Origin: Strigamia acuminata
Taxonomy: Eukaryota > Arthropoda > Chilopoda > Geophilomorpha > Linotaeniidae
Direction of reading: 5' to 3'
NCBI GenBank assembly: GCA_949358305.1
Contig: OX442320.1
Coordinates: forward strand, 4,790,259-4,854,258
DNA: 64,000 nucleotides
The notes below the pieces were generated by a model. It was not told where the DNA came from. It saw nothing but the letters and a program-made list of their open reading frames with translations, and did not search any database. Below, one piece after another: positions 33,094 through 43,749 of the stretch (position 1 is its first letter; every line of letters starts with the position of its first letter). The position numbers were made by a program, and so were the translations under genes.

Positions 33094-34299
33094 CTATTTG
33101 GTGGTGTAATTCAAGCACTTGACCACAAGATAATTCTCTGCTGTGGGCATACAATTAGCCCGACATTTACATATGTTAGGAATATGACAATGACAAACTA
33201 GTTTTCCTAAACTTGAGGTTTCGCAACATGCATCATCACTGAGACATAATTTTCCTATAGAGAGACAGTTATCATCAGCGACGAACCTTTAAAATAAAGT
33301 TAAAAATCATTTGGTGTCTTGTTGTTACCCACACGAAAAAGTCATATATTGCAGATATATTCAACTTATAGTCCACATAAATGGCAGTATATTTACAATA
33401 TATAACTAATACGGTATATTTAAAGTATATTATAACCCAGATATATTTTACATTGTATATCAAATATATAAATACATTTTATATGTGATTCCAATACATT
33501 TAAGATATATTCCAATTAGTTGGAGAATATATTCTTGATGTATTCTGTATATGTTATGCGTATATGTATTCAATAGATCTGAAATAACTAAAAAGGGGCT
33601 ATTTTTAGTATATTTCACATATTAGTGAGTTTGCGGTTGCCAATTGTTCCTTATAATTATGAGTTACAAGCTCATAACTATAAAAATGGACTTATAACAC
33701 AACGTAACTCCTCAACTTTTACACTATTTTGTAAAATAAGGGAGCCAATCAGATCGCTTAACACTATTTGAAGCTTTTCCCACTATTGCAAATGGCGCTG
33801 ATGGTGCTAATGGAAATTCAAAATGGCTGCCTGACCTGTTTCAACAATCAGCTTCAATCACAATTTCTTTCTGCCATCGAAGGATAGAAACAACTAAAAT
33901 CATTCCAGATAAGCAAATAAATAAACTGGAAGACAATTTCATGTCTGAAAACTGTCAAATTAGTAAAACTACAGATTTTCATTTTCTTTTGTATAGGGAT
34001 TTGTTCTACCATTACATGGTATTTATAAGTATAATTTATAAAATATATTTATTGCACCGCAAGTGCCTATTTCAAGAAGGAATTATAATTATAATTATGA
34101 GCTTGCAACTCATAATTATAAGGAATAATTGGCAACCGCAAACTCACTATTCGCAACTTGTATTATACATACATTTTAAACATATATGATAAATACATTA
34201 CTTATTCGTGTGGGTAAATGTTTCAACGCATGTCTATACTTACAAGTGTGCAGCAGCTAATATGAAGACGCACAGCAAAAAGAGAGCAGATGCTTTCAT
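33094..34299 (-). CDS. Secreted 10-cysteine knottin-like peptide
   Basis: Exon 1 (34244-34299) encodes a signal peptide; exon 2 (33094-33286) the mature peptide, joined in phase to about 82 residues. Ten cysteines are spaced C-x6-C-x5-CC-x9-C-x-C-x5-C-x-C-x3-C-x11-C. The first six plus the two C-x-C pairs follow the extended knottin arrangement known from spider-type neurotoxins and from agatoxin-like arthropod peptides, but that is resemblance only. The 957-nt intron is swollen by two nested transposons (33325-34217); without them it would be about 60 nt, like its neighbours. It is the most divergent member of the cluster and shares an upstream block with the 17.4 kb copy. Confidence 0.68.
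33325..34217. mobile_element. Inverted-repeat element with TTACCCACACGAA ends, in a peptide-gene intron
   Basis: The 13-bp termini TTACCCACACGAA and exact inverse enclose AT-rich sequence with many TATATT words. A second element (33625-34147) is inserted inside it. No transposase. Confidence 0.6.
33625..34147. mobile_element. TA-flanked foldback MITE (GTGAGTTTGCGGTTGCC)
   Basis: Terminal inverted repeats of about 50 bp, flanked by TA at 33623-33624 and 34148-34149, as left by Tc1/mariner-type insertion. Nested in the element at 33325-34217. No transposase. Confidence 0.7.
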
Positions 34300-34351
34300 T
34301 TTCAGAGTTGAATTTTGAATGTTGATAGAGTACGAATAGGTCAGTTAAGTC

Positions 34352-34382
34352 TTCAGTGTTGCTTCGTTTCTCAAGTTGCCTT
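34352..34382 (-). promoter_or_regulatory. Upstream block of the 10-cysteine gene
   Basis: Counterpart of 17703-17733, 53 bp before the ATG at 34299. It is one of the few noncoding stretches alignable between the two distant peptide genes. Confidence 0.45.
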
Positions 34383-34406
34383 ATATGCAATTTTAGCCCG
34401 CTTTAA

Positions 34407-34590
34407 GCCTGGTTCACACTTGCGGATACGTTGCATCCGGGGTTTGCTGCAAATGAGCTGTGATTGGAAAAATAGAAATAATTCCTACTTTGGCCCCGTG
34501 ATTTTTTTCCGCAGCCAATCACAGCTCATTGCAGCAAACCCCGGATGCAACATATTCGCCGCGTATCCGCAAGTGTGAACCAGGCTTTAC
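34407..34590. mobile_element. Near-perfect palindromic foldback element
   Basis: AAGCCTGGTTCACACTTGCG on the left is matched by its inverse ending at about 34588, and complementarity continues for about 70 bp per arm with a loop of only about 40 bp. It would form a strong hairpin. Non-coding. Confidence 0.75.
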
Positions 34591-35507
34591 GAATAATACG
34601 TGCTTAATTAGTTAATGGTTTGTACAGATGTTTATAATAAAAATAATAATAATAATAATAAATAATAATAACAATAAAAAAGTTGAAGTTGTTTTTTCCA
34701 TAATTAAAACTAGATCCTACTCCAAACAAGACAATTTTAGCACACTATTAGACACTCATGTTACCATTCAAGCTGCAACTTAATCCTTTAGGCACATCCG
34801 TAAAGCTTAGTACTGATAAGATCATCTGCTAACAGAAGTGTATGCTAACAGACTTTTCTGTGTGTATAGACTTGACAGAAAAGCCTATCAGGTAGCAGAA
34901 CATATGCCAGTCTGTCACACTAGACTTTTTGTGGTACTCACAGCTCTATGCAACAGAAAAGAAACGGTGAATGTCCATGAAGAAGAAACAAGATGGATGC
35001 CAATAAAAATTTTTAAGACTACTTTTGGGGTTAGGATGAATAAGATTGCTAGTTTATTTTTAATTTTTAATTTTATTTGTAAACTAATAATCTATCTTTA
35101 TAAATAGAATATTTAGTTGTTTGCATTTGTTGGCAGAACTGATTGCTACCATATTTGAGACCGGTTAAAAAAAATTACGATCGGTCACAAATTGTCAAGA
35201 TCGATCGCTACTTTCTGTGCCTGGAAACGAAGATCAGATTTCCGTTGCATCGACATGCCAGAAAGTTCACAGAACGTATCTCACAGACATTCCAAGACCG
35301 GAATGAAATTTGTGAGTACCGGTTTTTTCTGTAGGCAAAATTTCTGTGGGCAGACTGGTTTCCTACGTAGAAAACTGCTTATGAGTACTACGAATGAATA
35401 AACCAGCAGATTGCAGGGGAAGGGTTAGTTTTTAATGGAGAACAAATTCGATTACAAGAGAAAACAAATTAAATGTCGAGGTACATTTTCAATTCGTGCG
35501 ATTTCGG
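34591..35507. other. Spacer between peptide genes
   Basis: No gene identified. Open frames at 34838-35107 and 35143-35401 lack splice context or recognisable motifs. The last 110 bp is the conserved 3' flank of the next peptide gene (TAAACCAGCAGATTGCAGGG, 35400). Confidence 0.45.
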
Positions 35508-35749
35508 CTATGCTGGTTTTTGTTTTGGTACATGGCACCTTTTCTTCTTGATGCCCTCGCAATAGAGCGGATCACAGCATGTCTTGCTTGCGCAGCCTTG
35601 TCCTAAACCTACACAATCCGCAGCATTGGCCTTACTTTAAACAAAATTTTTACTGAGTTTTGTTGGATGTTAGAAATGCTTAATACTTACAGAATCAAGG
35701 CTAACATGGCGAGGAATAAATAGAGCAAAGCCAAAAACGTTGCTTTCAT
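35508..35749 (-). CDS. Secreted six-cysteine knottin-like peptide (cluster gene 2)
   Basis: Exon 1 (35691-35749, 59 nt) encodes a hydrophobic signal peptide; exon 2 (35508-35634) the mature peptide; the intron is 56 nt; the product is about 61 residues. Cysteines: C-x6-C-x4-CC-x4-C-x7-C. Cleavage probably falls at a small-residue stretch just after the intron. The frame is intact with no stops. Exon 1 length, intron phase and the 3' flank are nearly identical to the other cluster copies, while the mature region differs strongly apart from its cysteines, which suggests diversifying selection. Function is unknown: defence peptide, venom-type peptide or signalling peptide are all possible. Confidence 0.75.
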
Positions 35750-36384
35750 TTTTAGAGACGGATGTTGATGGTGTGGTTTTGCTTTAAGACAATGCTTTTT
35801 ATTTAATTGTTTGTAGTAAAACCCAATAGGTGATTAAGTTGGTAATAGAATTTATAAGGAATGAAACTATAAAATGTGTATAATCAGTGGCGGACTGGGT
35901 ATAAAAATATTGGTCGTTAAATATTATTGTTGCTCACTATAAAACTATAAAATTGCAACTTTTATTTTATTTTTAACACATTGTTTAATGTTTAAGGATT
36001 AAAATAAAAATTCCTATCTGTCCATATATTTTGTTTTTCCATTTTAATGTGGAAAAGTCCATTAGTTTGCCATTTTCGGCGCGTTCACGGCAATCACGGA
36101 AAAATCTGCGGTAGTAGCGCACTTTGGCGGCGATTTGAAAAACCAATATAAAAGTCTTTTCCAAAAACGTAGTTTTTTCAATTTACTTGTTTTTGGTCGG
36201 CCGGATGTTGATTCAGGTCATCAGTCGGGAGCGAAATTATGGAAGTGTTTTAACCAACAGTAAGTGTAATGAATAAACCAGCAGCAGATTGCAGGGGAAA
36301 GGTTAGTTTTTAATGGAGAACAAATTCGATTACAAGGGAAATCAAGTTAAATGTCAGGTACATTTTCAATTTATACGATATCGG

Positions 36385-36629
36385 CTACCACCATTTTTTA
36401 GTTTGGTAACGAACGCATACACCATAGTAGCAATAGGAACCTCCGCAGCATTGGGATAACATGCTGCAGGATTCTTCAGGATAGCTACACAATAGTAAGG
36501 CATTAGCCTCACTTTAAAGAAAATAATTACTGAGTTTTGTTTGATGCTTAGAAATGCTTCTTATACTTACAGTATCATGGCTGACACAGCGAGGAATAAA
36601 AACAGCAAAGCCAAGACGGTTGCTTTCAT
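36385..36629 (-). CDS. Secreted six-cysteine knottin-like peptide (cluster gene 3)
   Basis: Exon 1 36571-36629 (59 nt, signal peptide), exon 2 36385-36511 (127 nt), intron 59 nt, about 61 residues. Cysteines: C-x6-C-x5-CC-x4-C-x4-C. The mature C-terminus ends in basic and aromatic residues. A TATATAAA box (36679-36686 on the minus strand) lies 50 bp before the ATG. Gene and flanks form the left part of a segmental duplication whose other half carries the gene at 40273-40516. Intact. Confidence 0.75.
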
Positions 36630-36678
36630 TTTCAGAGCTGGATGTTGATGTTTGGTTTTAGTTGTCGAATTCCGTTAG

Positions 36679-36686
36679 TTTATATA
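36679..36686 (-). promoter_or_regulatory. TATA box of cluster gene 3
   Basis: TATATAAA on the minus strand, 50 bp upstream of the start codon. The paralogous gene has TATATAAG at the same distance. Confidence 0.55.
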
Positions 36687-36804
36687 CAGTTTGAGTCTAG
36701 TTTACGACGACAGCACCTGCTTTATTATAGTTTTACTCTATTTGATAGTTTAGAATGGAAGCTAATTAGGTAAAGCTGATTAGGCAATTAAGTTGGGAAA
36801 AAAA

Positions 36805-37065
36805 TTTATAAGCAATGTAAATATAAAATATTTTATAAGCAATGTAAATATAAAATATTTTATAAGCAATGTAAATATAAAATATTTTATAAGCAATGTA
36901 AATATAAAATATTTTATAAGCAATGTAAATATAAAATATTTTATAAGCAATGTAAATATAAAATATTTTATAAGCAATGTAAATATAAAATATTTTATAA
37001 GCAATGTAAATATAAAATATTTTATAAGCAATGTAAATATAAAATATTTTATAAGCAATGTAAAT
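36805..37065. repeat. 27-bp minisatellite
   Basis: About ten perfect or near-perfect copies of a 27-bp unit containing TATAAGCAATGTAAATATAA. The duplicated segment at about 40690 has only a single unit, so the array expanded after the duplication. The 27-bp length keeps frames open in both directions; not coding. Confidence 0.9.
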
Positions 37066-37991
37066 TGTTTTCATTGTTTTTAATTCCACAAAACGATAAA
37101 AATCAAACTAGAAATGAATCAAAATGATGAAAATCAAACTAGAAATGGAACAAATTGATGAAAATCAAACTAAAAAATGGAAGAAAACGATGAAAAACAC
37201 AATTGAATTGTGGTATTTGCGGTATATGCAGAATATCCGGTATTTGCGGTATTACGGTATACCGTTTTTTGATATTTTTGGGAAAGAAATACCGCGGTAC
37301 GGTATTACGCTGGAGGGTGGAAATATCTTATTTGAGTTATTTCCACCTTCTAGAGGGTGGAAATAGCCCAGATTCTATTTTCACCCTCTAGGGGGTGGAA
37401 ATAGCCACCGCCATTTTATATATACTATTTCATATAAACTATTTTATATATATTGTATATATATAAATTTATCAAGAATTAAGCAAAAATAGTGGAAATT
37501 AAAGGAAAATTATTGGAAATTGAAAATAGTTGGAAAATTTGCTAAAATCGAAATAAATTGGTAATTAAGTGATTTAATTTCATTAAAATAATCACTTTAT
37601 TATTATCAATTGGAAAGTACGCATTCAGATGGGTGATTTTTTTTTCTTATAAATAAAATCAATCTTTGAAAGTCTTCTTGTTAGCCATGTTCGATTTTCA
37701 TTTCGGGTATTTATTAATCATTTTTTTAAATGTTCAGAAATTGGTCATGTCAAAGTTGATGCTATTTTGACGTTTTAGAAATAGTTTCGACTGGAAATTT
37801 GACTGTTTTTGAACCAAAGATGAGAGAAATGATTTTTGAATTTTTATTTTTTATTTTTTAATTTTTATTTTTTTATTTCACCAACTTGTAGGTATTTCTT
37901 GACCCAACTCTATAAACGTTACTCAAACTTAAACTGTACCAGTAATTTTTTTTAACTAATCAAAATTGAAAAAAAATTAGGCTGTTTACTT

Positions 37992-38445
37992 TACCGTACC
38001 GCCTCATTTAAACGCCCAGGTTCATTAAATGCCGGGCCCATTTTAGCGTCCGGCACTCATCGATCCAAAAATCTAAACATGCTTCCCCTGTATAAACGCC
38101 GGGCTATAAATCGGCGCCGGGTAAATGTAAAATGGCTAATTACATTTAGATAACGTTCCAAAAGTGCCGCTTACATTACGTATGGTATCATTTCCGATTG
38201 GGCAAATACAAAACACCTTTATGGCTCCAATCAAATCTCTGTTTCTGACCATTTATTAGCTGAATGGGAGTTGTAGGTTGTTATGTTGTAAGTTTTAAAA
38301 AATTTATTTTTCCGATAACTAATTTTGCACTTTTTATCTGGTTAAGTGCCGGGCCCGATTAAACGCTGTGTTTCATATTGCCGCCGGGTGAGTCGGCTCG
38401 AAAAAAATATATAAACGCTCGGGCGTTAAACGAGGTAGTACGGTA
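37992..38445. mobile_element. GC-rich MITE with TACCGTAC(C/T)GCCTC ends (long form, copy 1)
   Basis: TACCGTACCGCCTCATTTAA at the left and the inverse of TACCGTACTACCTCGTTTAA at the right. The interior has repeated CGCCGGGC words. The duplicate copy is at 41320-41776. Confidence 0.65.
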
Positions 38446-38996
38446 ATTTGTTTGTATTTTTTCTATATTATTATTATTGATTATTATTATTATGGTGCAC
38501 AGCGTTGCCAGCGTTTTTGTTTGCTGGCATCTTTGAATCCAGCTTTTTTTTATTTTTTATGCTGTGATTCAGTGTATTCTGACGTTTTATATTAATTAAT
38601 TAAATGAATAAAATATTCAATTTTTTTTAGCATTTTCCATTTCAGCGTTTTTGATGCCAGCGTTTTGATTTCTCGTATTATTTCTGTCCCAAATTATGGT
38701 ATACATTTCTCGTATTACTTAAACGTGCTGAAAACGTCGAAAACATCGAAAAAAAGTTATCGGAATCAATCACTGTTAATGGGGAGTAGAATCATAATTT
38801 GGTGGGAAAATAAATGTATGTAATATTAATTAATTTAGGTTTTTTCGAATTGAAATAGTGTCAATAAAATACAATCCTTTCGTAATTTTATCAAGGTGAC
38901 ACAAACAGAATAACAGCTGCAGTATTTTAAGTTTTAACATAGGTTTTAACAGGAAATGATGTCATTTTTGTTTTAAAATTGAAGTAAAACACAAAA

Positions 38997-39173
38997 TACC
39001 GTACTGCCTCATTTAAACGCCCGGGTTCATTCAAACGCCGGGCCCGAATAAATGCCGGGGGTTCGGCGGCGTTTAATGCACCGCGCGCCGCCCCGAACCG
39101 ACTTTACCGGGAGGGGGTCGACCCAAAAAAAAAATTAAACAACGCCCGGGCGTTTAAATGAGGCAGTACGGTA
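38997..39173. mobile_element. GC-rich MITE, short form (copy 1)
   Basis: 177 bp, with perfect TACCGTACTGCCTCATTTAA inverted ends of about 29 bp. The duplicate copy is at 42337-42512. Strongly GC-rich against the AT-rich surroundings. Confidence 0.7.
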
Positions 39174-39191
39174 GTTTAGCTTTTGAATGCA

Positions 39192-39300
39192 GCTACTGTA
39201 ATGAATAAACCAGCAGCAGAATGCAGGGGAAAGGTTAGTTTTTAATAGGGAACAAATTCGATTACAAGGGAAATCAAGTTAAATTATTTAATTGTTTGTA
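39192..39300 (-). pseudogene. Ghost of a deleted peptide gene (1)
   Basis: The conserved 3' flank of the peptide genes (GAATAAACCAGCAG... to CAAGGGAAATCAAG) runs directly into the sequence that normally lies upstream of exon 1 (TTATTTAATTGTTTGTAG, as at 35796). The roughly 300-bp gene body between them is gone, which marks a precise internal loss of one copy. Confidence 0.65.
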
Positions 39301-39892
39301 GTAAAACCCAATAGGTGATTAAGTTTGTAATATAATTTATAAGGAATGTAACTATAAAATGTGTATAATCAGTGGCGGACTGGGTATAAAAATATTGGTC
39401 GTCCAATATTATTATTGCCGATTCTCTAAAATATGACTCGTTTTGCATCATTTCCGGTAGTGAAAATCCAGATAAACGAGAGAATCGGATTATCAGTTTG
39501 AAATTGAACGCACCTACTGTTTAATGTTTACGGGTTAAAATAAAAATTCCTATCTGTCCATATATTTTGTTTTTCCATTTTAATGTGGAAAAGTCCATTA
39601 GTTTGCTATTTTCGGCGCGTTCACGGCAATCACGGAAAAATCTGCGGTAGTAGCGCACTCTGGCGGCGATTTGAAAAACCAATATAAAAGCCTTTTCCAA
39701 AATCATAGTTTTTTCAATTTACTTGTTCTTGGTCAGCCAGATGTTGATTCAGGTCGTCATCAGTCGGGAGCGAAATTATGGAAGTGTTTTAACCAACAGT
39801 ATGTGCAATGAATAAACCAGCAGCAGATTGCAGGGGAAAGGTTAGTTTTTAATGAAGAACAAATTCGATTACAAGGGAAATCAAGTTAAATG

Positions 39893-40013
39893 TCAGGGTC
39901 TATTTCGTACATTGCTAGTGCATTTGCTATTGTGGCAAAAGGAACCGTCGCAGCATCGGAACCACGCGCAGGATTGTACTGGATCGCTACAAAATGCTGC
40001 GGCATTGGCCTCA
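39893..40013 (-). pseudogene. Orphan mature exon of a six-cysteine peptide gene (signal exon lost)
   Basis: A complete exon-2 equivalent of 121 nt with acceptor, intact frame and C-x6-C-x4-CC-x4-C-x4-C, but where intron and exon 1 should follow there is only A-rich GTGTAAAAA repeat and a fragment of an unrelated foldback family (about 40073). No signal peptide is seen within reach, so it is probably not secreted or expressed. Confidence 0.7.
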
Positions 40014-40272
40014 CTTTAAAAAAAAAGTGTAAAAAGTGTAAAAAAAAAAAAGTGTAAAAAAAAGTGCCCTGACTACGTTGTATCGGTTTGGAGTGTATCT
40101 GAATTGCGTCGTCCCAGGCAGCTTCAGAAAGAAGTGAGTGTTGCTACTAAGCTTAATGAATAAACCAGCAGATTGCAGGGGAAGGGTTAGTTTTTAATGG
40201 AGAACAAATTCGATTACAAGAGAAATCAAGTCGAGGTACATTTTCAATTCATTCGGTATCGGCTATTTTTTT

Positions 40273-40516
40273 TTATTCTGGCTGATAGCACCTTTTAATT
40301 ATCTCGCCCTTGCAAATGAGGGGCTCACAGCATGGAAACCTACCGGTTTTACTGTCGCAGAATTTATTTTCACCGCGACAATCTGCGGCATTGGCCTCAC
40401 TTTAAACAAAATAATTACTGAGTTTAGTTGGATGTTAGAAATGCTTCTTATACTTACAGAATCAAGGCTGACATGGCGAAGAATAAATAGAGCAGAGCCA
40501 AAACAGTTGCTTTCAT
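40273..40516 (-). CDS. Secreted six-cysteine knottin-like peptide (cluster gene 5)
   Basis: Exon 1 40458-40516 (59 nt), exon 2 40273-40399 (127 nt), intron 58 nt, about 61 residues. Cysteines: C-x6-C-x8-CC-x4-C-x7-C, so the second loop is the longest in the family. The signal exon is almost identical to that of the 35.5 kb gene, whereas the mature part is much less so. A TATATAAG box (40567-40573) sits 51 bp before the ATG. Its upstream sequence to about 42540 duplicates that of the 36.4 kb gene. Confidence 0.75.
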
Positions 40517-40566
40517 TTTCAGAGCTGGATGTTGATGTTTGGTTTTAGTTGTCGAATTGCGTTCGC

Positions 40567-40573
40567 TTATATA
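40567..40573 (-). promoter_or_regulatory. TATA box of cluster gene 5
   Basis: TATATAAG on the minus strand, 51 bp upstream of the ATG, in the same position as in cluster gene 3. Confidence 0.5.
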
Positions 40574-41319
40574 CAATTTGAGTCTAGTTTACGACGACAG
40601 CACCTGCTTTATTATAGTTTTACCCTATTTGATCGTTTACAATGGAAGCTAATTAGGTAAAGCGCATTAGGCTATTAAGTTGGGAATAAAATTTATAAGA
40701 AATGTAAATATAAAATATTTTATATATAATATTTTATATATATTGTATATAAATTTATCAAGAATTAAGCAAAAATAGTGGAAATTAAAGGAAAATTATT
40801 GGAAATTGAAAATAGTTGAAAAATTTGCTAAAATCGAAATAAATAAGTGATTTAAGTTCGTTAAAATAATCACTTTATTATTAATATTATCAATTATAAA
40901 GTACGCATTGAGATGTATGTTGTTTTTTCTTATAAATAAAATCAATCCGTGAAAGTCTTCTTCTTAGCCATGTTCGATTCTCATTTCGGGGATTTATTAA
41001 TCATTTTTTTGAATGTTCAGAAATTGGTCGATGTCAAAGTTGATGCTATTTTGACGTTTTAGAAATAGTTTTGACGGGAAATTTGACTGTTTTTGAAGGT
41101 ATTAAAGCACCAAAGATGAGAGAAATGATTTTTTATTTTTTATTTTTTATTTTTTATTTTTTATTTTTTATTTTTTATTTTTTATTTTTTCTTCTGACTT
41201 TTCATTTCACCAACTTGTAGATATTTCTTGACCCAACACTATAAACATTACTCAAACTTAAACTGTACCAGTAATTCTTTTTAACTAATCAAAATTAACA
41301 AAAATTATGCTGTTTACTT

Positions 41320-41776
41320 TACCGTACCGCCTCGTTTAAACGCCCGGGTTCATTAAGATTCCGGGCCCGTTTTAGTGCCGGGCAGTCATTGACCCAAAAA
41401 TATAAACGTGCCAGCCCCGTATAAACGCCGGGCTTTAAATCGGCTCTGCGTAAACGTGAAATGGCTAATTACATTCAGATAACATTCCGATAACATACGC
41501 TCACATTACGTATGGTACTATTTCCGGTTGGGCAAATTTATAAAACACCTTTGTGGCTCCAATCAAATCTCTGTTTCTGACCATTTATTAGCTGAATGGG
41601 AGTTGTAGGTTGTTATGTTGTAAATTTTAAAAAATTTATTTTTCCGATAACTAATTTTGCACTATTTATCTGGTTAAGTGCCGGGCCCGATTAAACGCCG
41701 GGTTTTATATTGCTGCTGGGTGGGTCGGCTGAAAAAAATATATAAACGCTCGGGCGTTAAACGAGGTAGTACGGTA
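41320..41776. mobile_element. GC-rich MITE, long form (duplicate copy)
   Basis: Duplicate of 37992-38445 carried by the segmental duplication. Confidence 0.65.
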
Positions 41777-42336
41777 ATTTGTTTGTATTTTTTCTATATT
41801 ATTATTATTGATTATTGATTATTATTATTATGGTGCACAGCGTTGCCAGCGTTTTTGTTTGCTGTCATCTTTGAATCCAGCGTTTTTTTATTTTTTATGC
41901 TGTGATTCAGTGTTTTCTGACGTTTTATATTAATTAATTAAATGAATAAAATATTCAATTTTTTTAGCATTTTCCATTTCAGCGTTTTTGTTGCCAGCGT
42001 TTTGATTTCTCGTATTATTTCTGTCCCAAATTATGGTATACATTTCTCGTATTACTTAAACGTGCTGAAAACGTCGAAAACATCGAAAAAAAGTTATCGG
42101 AATCAATCACTGTTAATGGGGAGTAGAATCATAATTTGGTGGGAAAATAAATGTATGTAATATCAATTAATTTAGGTTTTTTCGAATTGAAATAAGAGTG
42201 TCAATAAACACAATCCTTTCATAATTTTATCAAGGTGACACAAACAAAATAACAGCTGCAGTATTTTAAGCTTTAACATAGGTTTAAACAGGAAATGATG
42301 TCATTTTTGTTTTAAAATTGAAGTAAAACACAAAAT

Positions 42337-42512
42337 ACCGTACTGCCTCATTTAAACGCCCGGGTTTATTCAAACGCCGGGCCCGAATAAATGCCGGGGG
42401 TTCGGCGGCGTTTAATGCACCGCGCGCCGCCCCGAACCGACTTTACCGGGAGGGGGTCGACCCAAAAAAAAAATTAAACAACGCCCGGGCGTTTAAATGA
42501 GGCAGTACGGTA
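42337..42512. mobile_element. GC-rich MITE, short form (duplicate copy)
   Basis: Duplicate of 38997-39173, almost base for base. Confidence 0.7.
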
Positions 42513-42534
42513 GTTTAGCTTTTGAATGCAGCTA

Positions 42535-42625
42535 CTGTAATGAATAAACCAGCAGCAGAATGCAGGGGAAAGTTAGTTAGTTTTTAATAGGGAACAAATT
42601 CGATTACAAGGGAAATCAAGTTAAA
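42535..42625 (-). pseudogene. Ghost of a deleted peptide gene (2)
   Basis: Same flank-to-flank junction as 39192-39300, carried on the duplicated segment, so the deletion is older than the duplication. Confidence 0.6.
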
Positions 42626-42711
42626 TTATTTAATTGTTTGTAGTAAAACCCAATAGGTGATTAAGTTTGTAATAGAATTTATAAGGAATGTAACTATAAA
42701 ATGTGTATAAT

Positions 42712-43324
42712 CAATGGCGGACTATACTCTGGCCATGTGTAAGTTTGGCCTAACTCCGAGCCTTTTCTCTGGTGCAGTGATACAAGAAAATAGATCCAAA
42801 CACCAGGATTGCAACCGATCTACTGAAAATAGTAAGCGAACGTTCTAAGATTTCTGGAAGAAGCAAGCAATAAACTATGAACTATTTTTCCTGGTGGCAG
42901 CACAGAGTGAGTTATGAGGCTCGGAGTTAGGCCAAACTTACACATGGCCAGAGTATAGGTCTAAAAATATTATTAAAATATTAGAATTGCAACTTTTATT
43001 TTATTTTTAACACATTGTTTAATGTTTAAGGGCAAACTGCCACATTTACAAACTGCAGGCGCTTCAGGAATCCCTGTGCTGATTTCATGGCCAGGAATGA
43101 CTAATCCATCAATAGTTCGAACGGTGTTTGAATTTTGAATTTATCGTCTGAATTTAACGACGTTTGTTTGATTTTTTATGCTTTGTTTTGCTTGGTATGG
43201 TGTAGAGCAATCTGAGCGGGAAACTTGACGTCCTGCGTTAATAATTGTGTTAGATGCATTAGTCACTTCTGGCCGCAAAGATTTCTGAACTACAGTTTGT
43301 AAATATGCGGCCAGTCCGCCACTG
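42712..43324. mobile_element. hAT-like non-autonomous element with 8-bp duplication
   Basis: Left end CAATGGCGGACT and right end AGTCCGCCACTG are inverse partners. The flanks TGTATAAT (42704-42711) and CGTATAAT (43325-43332) match at 7 of 8 positions, as left by hAT insertion. CAGTGGCGGACT also occurs at about 35884 and 39365, where the right end is not found. An inner MITE interrupts it. The interior near 43030-43170 is an inverse relative of 30630-30725. Confidence 0.65.
42723..42957. mobile_element. TA-flanked MITE with about 38-bp perfect inverted repeats
   Basis: TACTCTGGCCATGTGTAAGT... and its inverse, flanked by TA, inserted into the hAT-like element just after its left terminus. About 235 bp, no coding content. 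Confidence 0.75.
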
Positions 43325-43749
43325 CGTATAATAAATATACAGGATGAGTGAAGCAAGTAAATTTTACGCAGTTGCTAAATAAATTTCGATTTTTGGTGTC
43401 AGAATTTGCAGATTTGCCACCATTGCAGGGTTGAAGATAAAAAGTTGAGTTTTTTTGCCAATTTTTAAGCATTTAATGCTTTTCTTTTAGAATTTTGTGA
43501 TGAATAACAAAACAGTTTGAATAAAACTGCCAAAATTTATAATAAAATGGATATTTCTAATCCAAATTGTAAGTGGGTGAAGTAGAGCGAATGAATGGTC
43601 AAGCATCCATATGGATATTCAAATGTGAGGTCTAGCAAGAGTTGAATCTAATGAGTTGCAGGGGAAAGGTTAGTTTTTAATGAAGAACAAATAAGAGTAC
43701 AAGAGAAATCAAGTACATTTTTAATTTGCAATATCGGATATGATTTTCA

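Larger units (their letters stand above)
36267..42540. repeat. Tandem segmental duplication of the peptide-gene region
   Basis: The segment 36385-39195 (gene 3, upstream spacer, two GC-rich MITEs, ghost) is repeated as 40273-42540 (gene 5, same spacer, same MITEs, ghost). The copies differ by the 27-bp array and the GAGGGTGGAAATA block (about 37310-37400), present only in the first. The spacer 35800-36265 also recurs at 39300-39800. Unequal crossing-over is the simplest cause. Confidence 0.8.
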
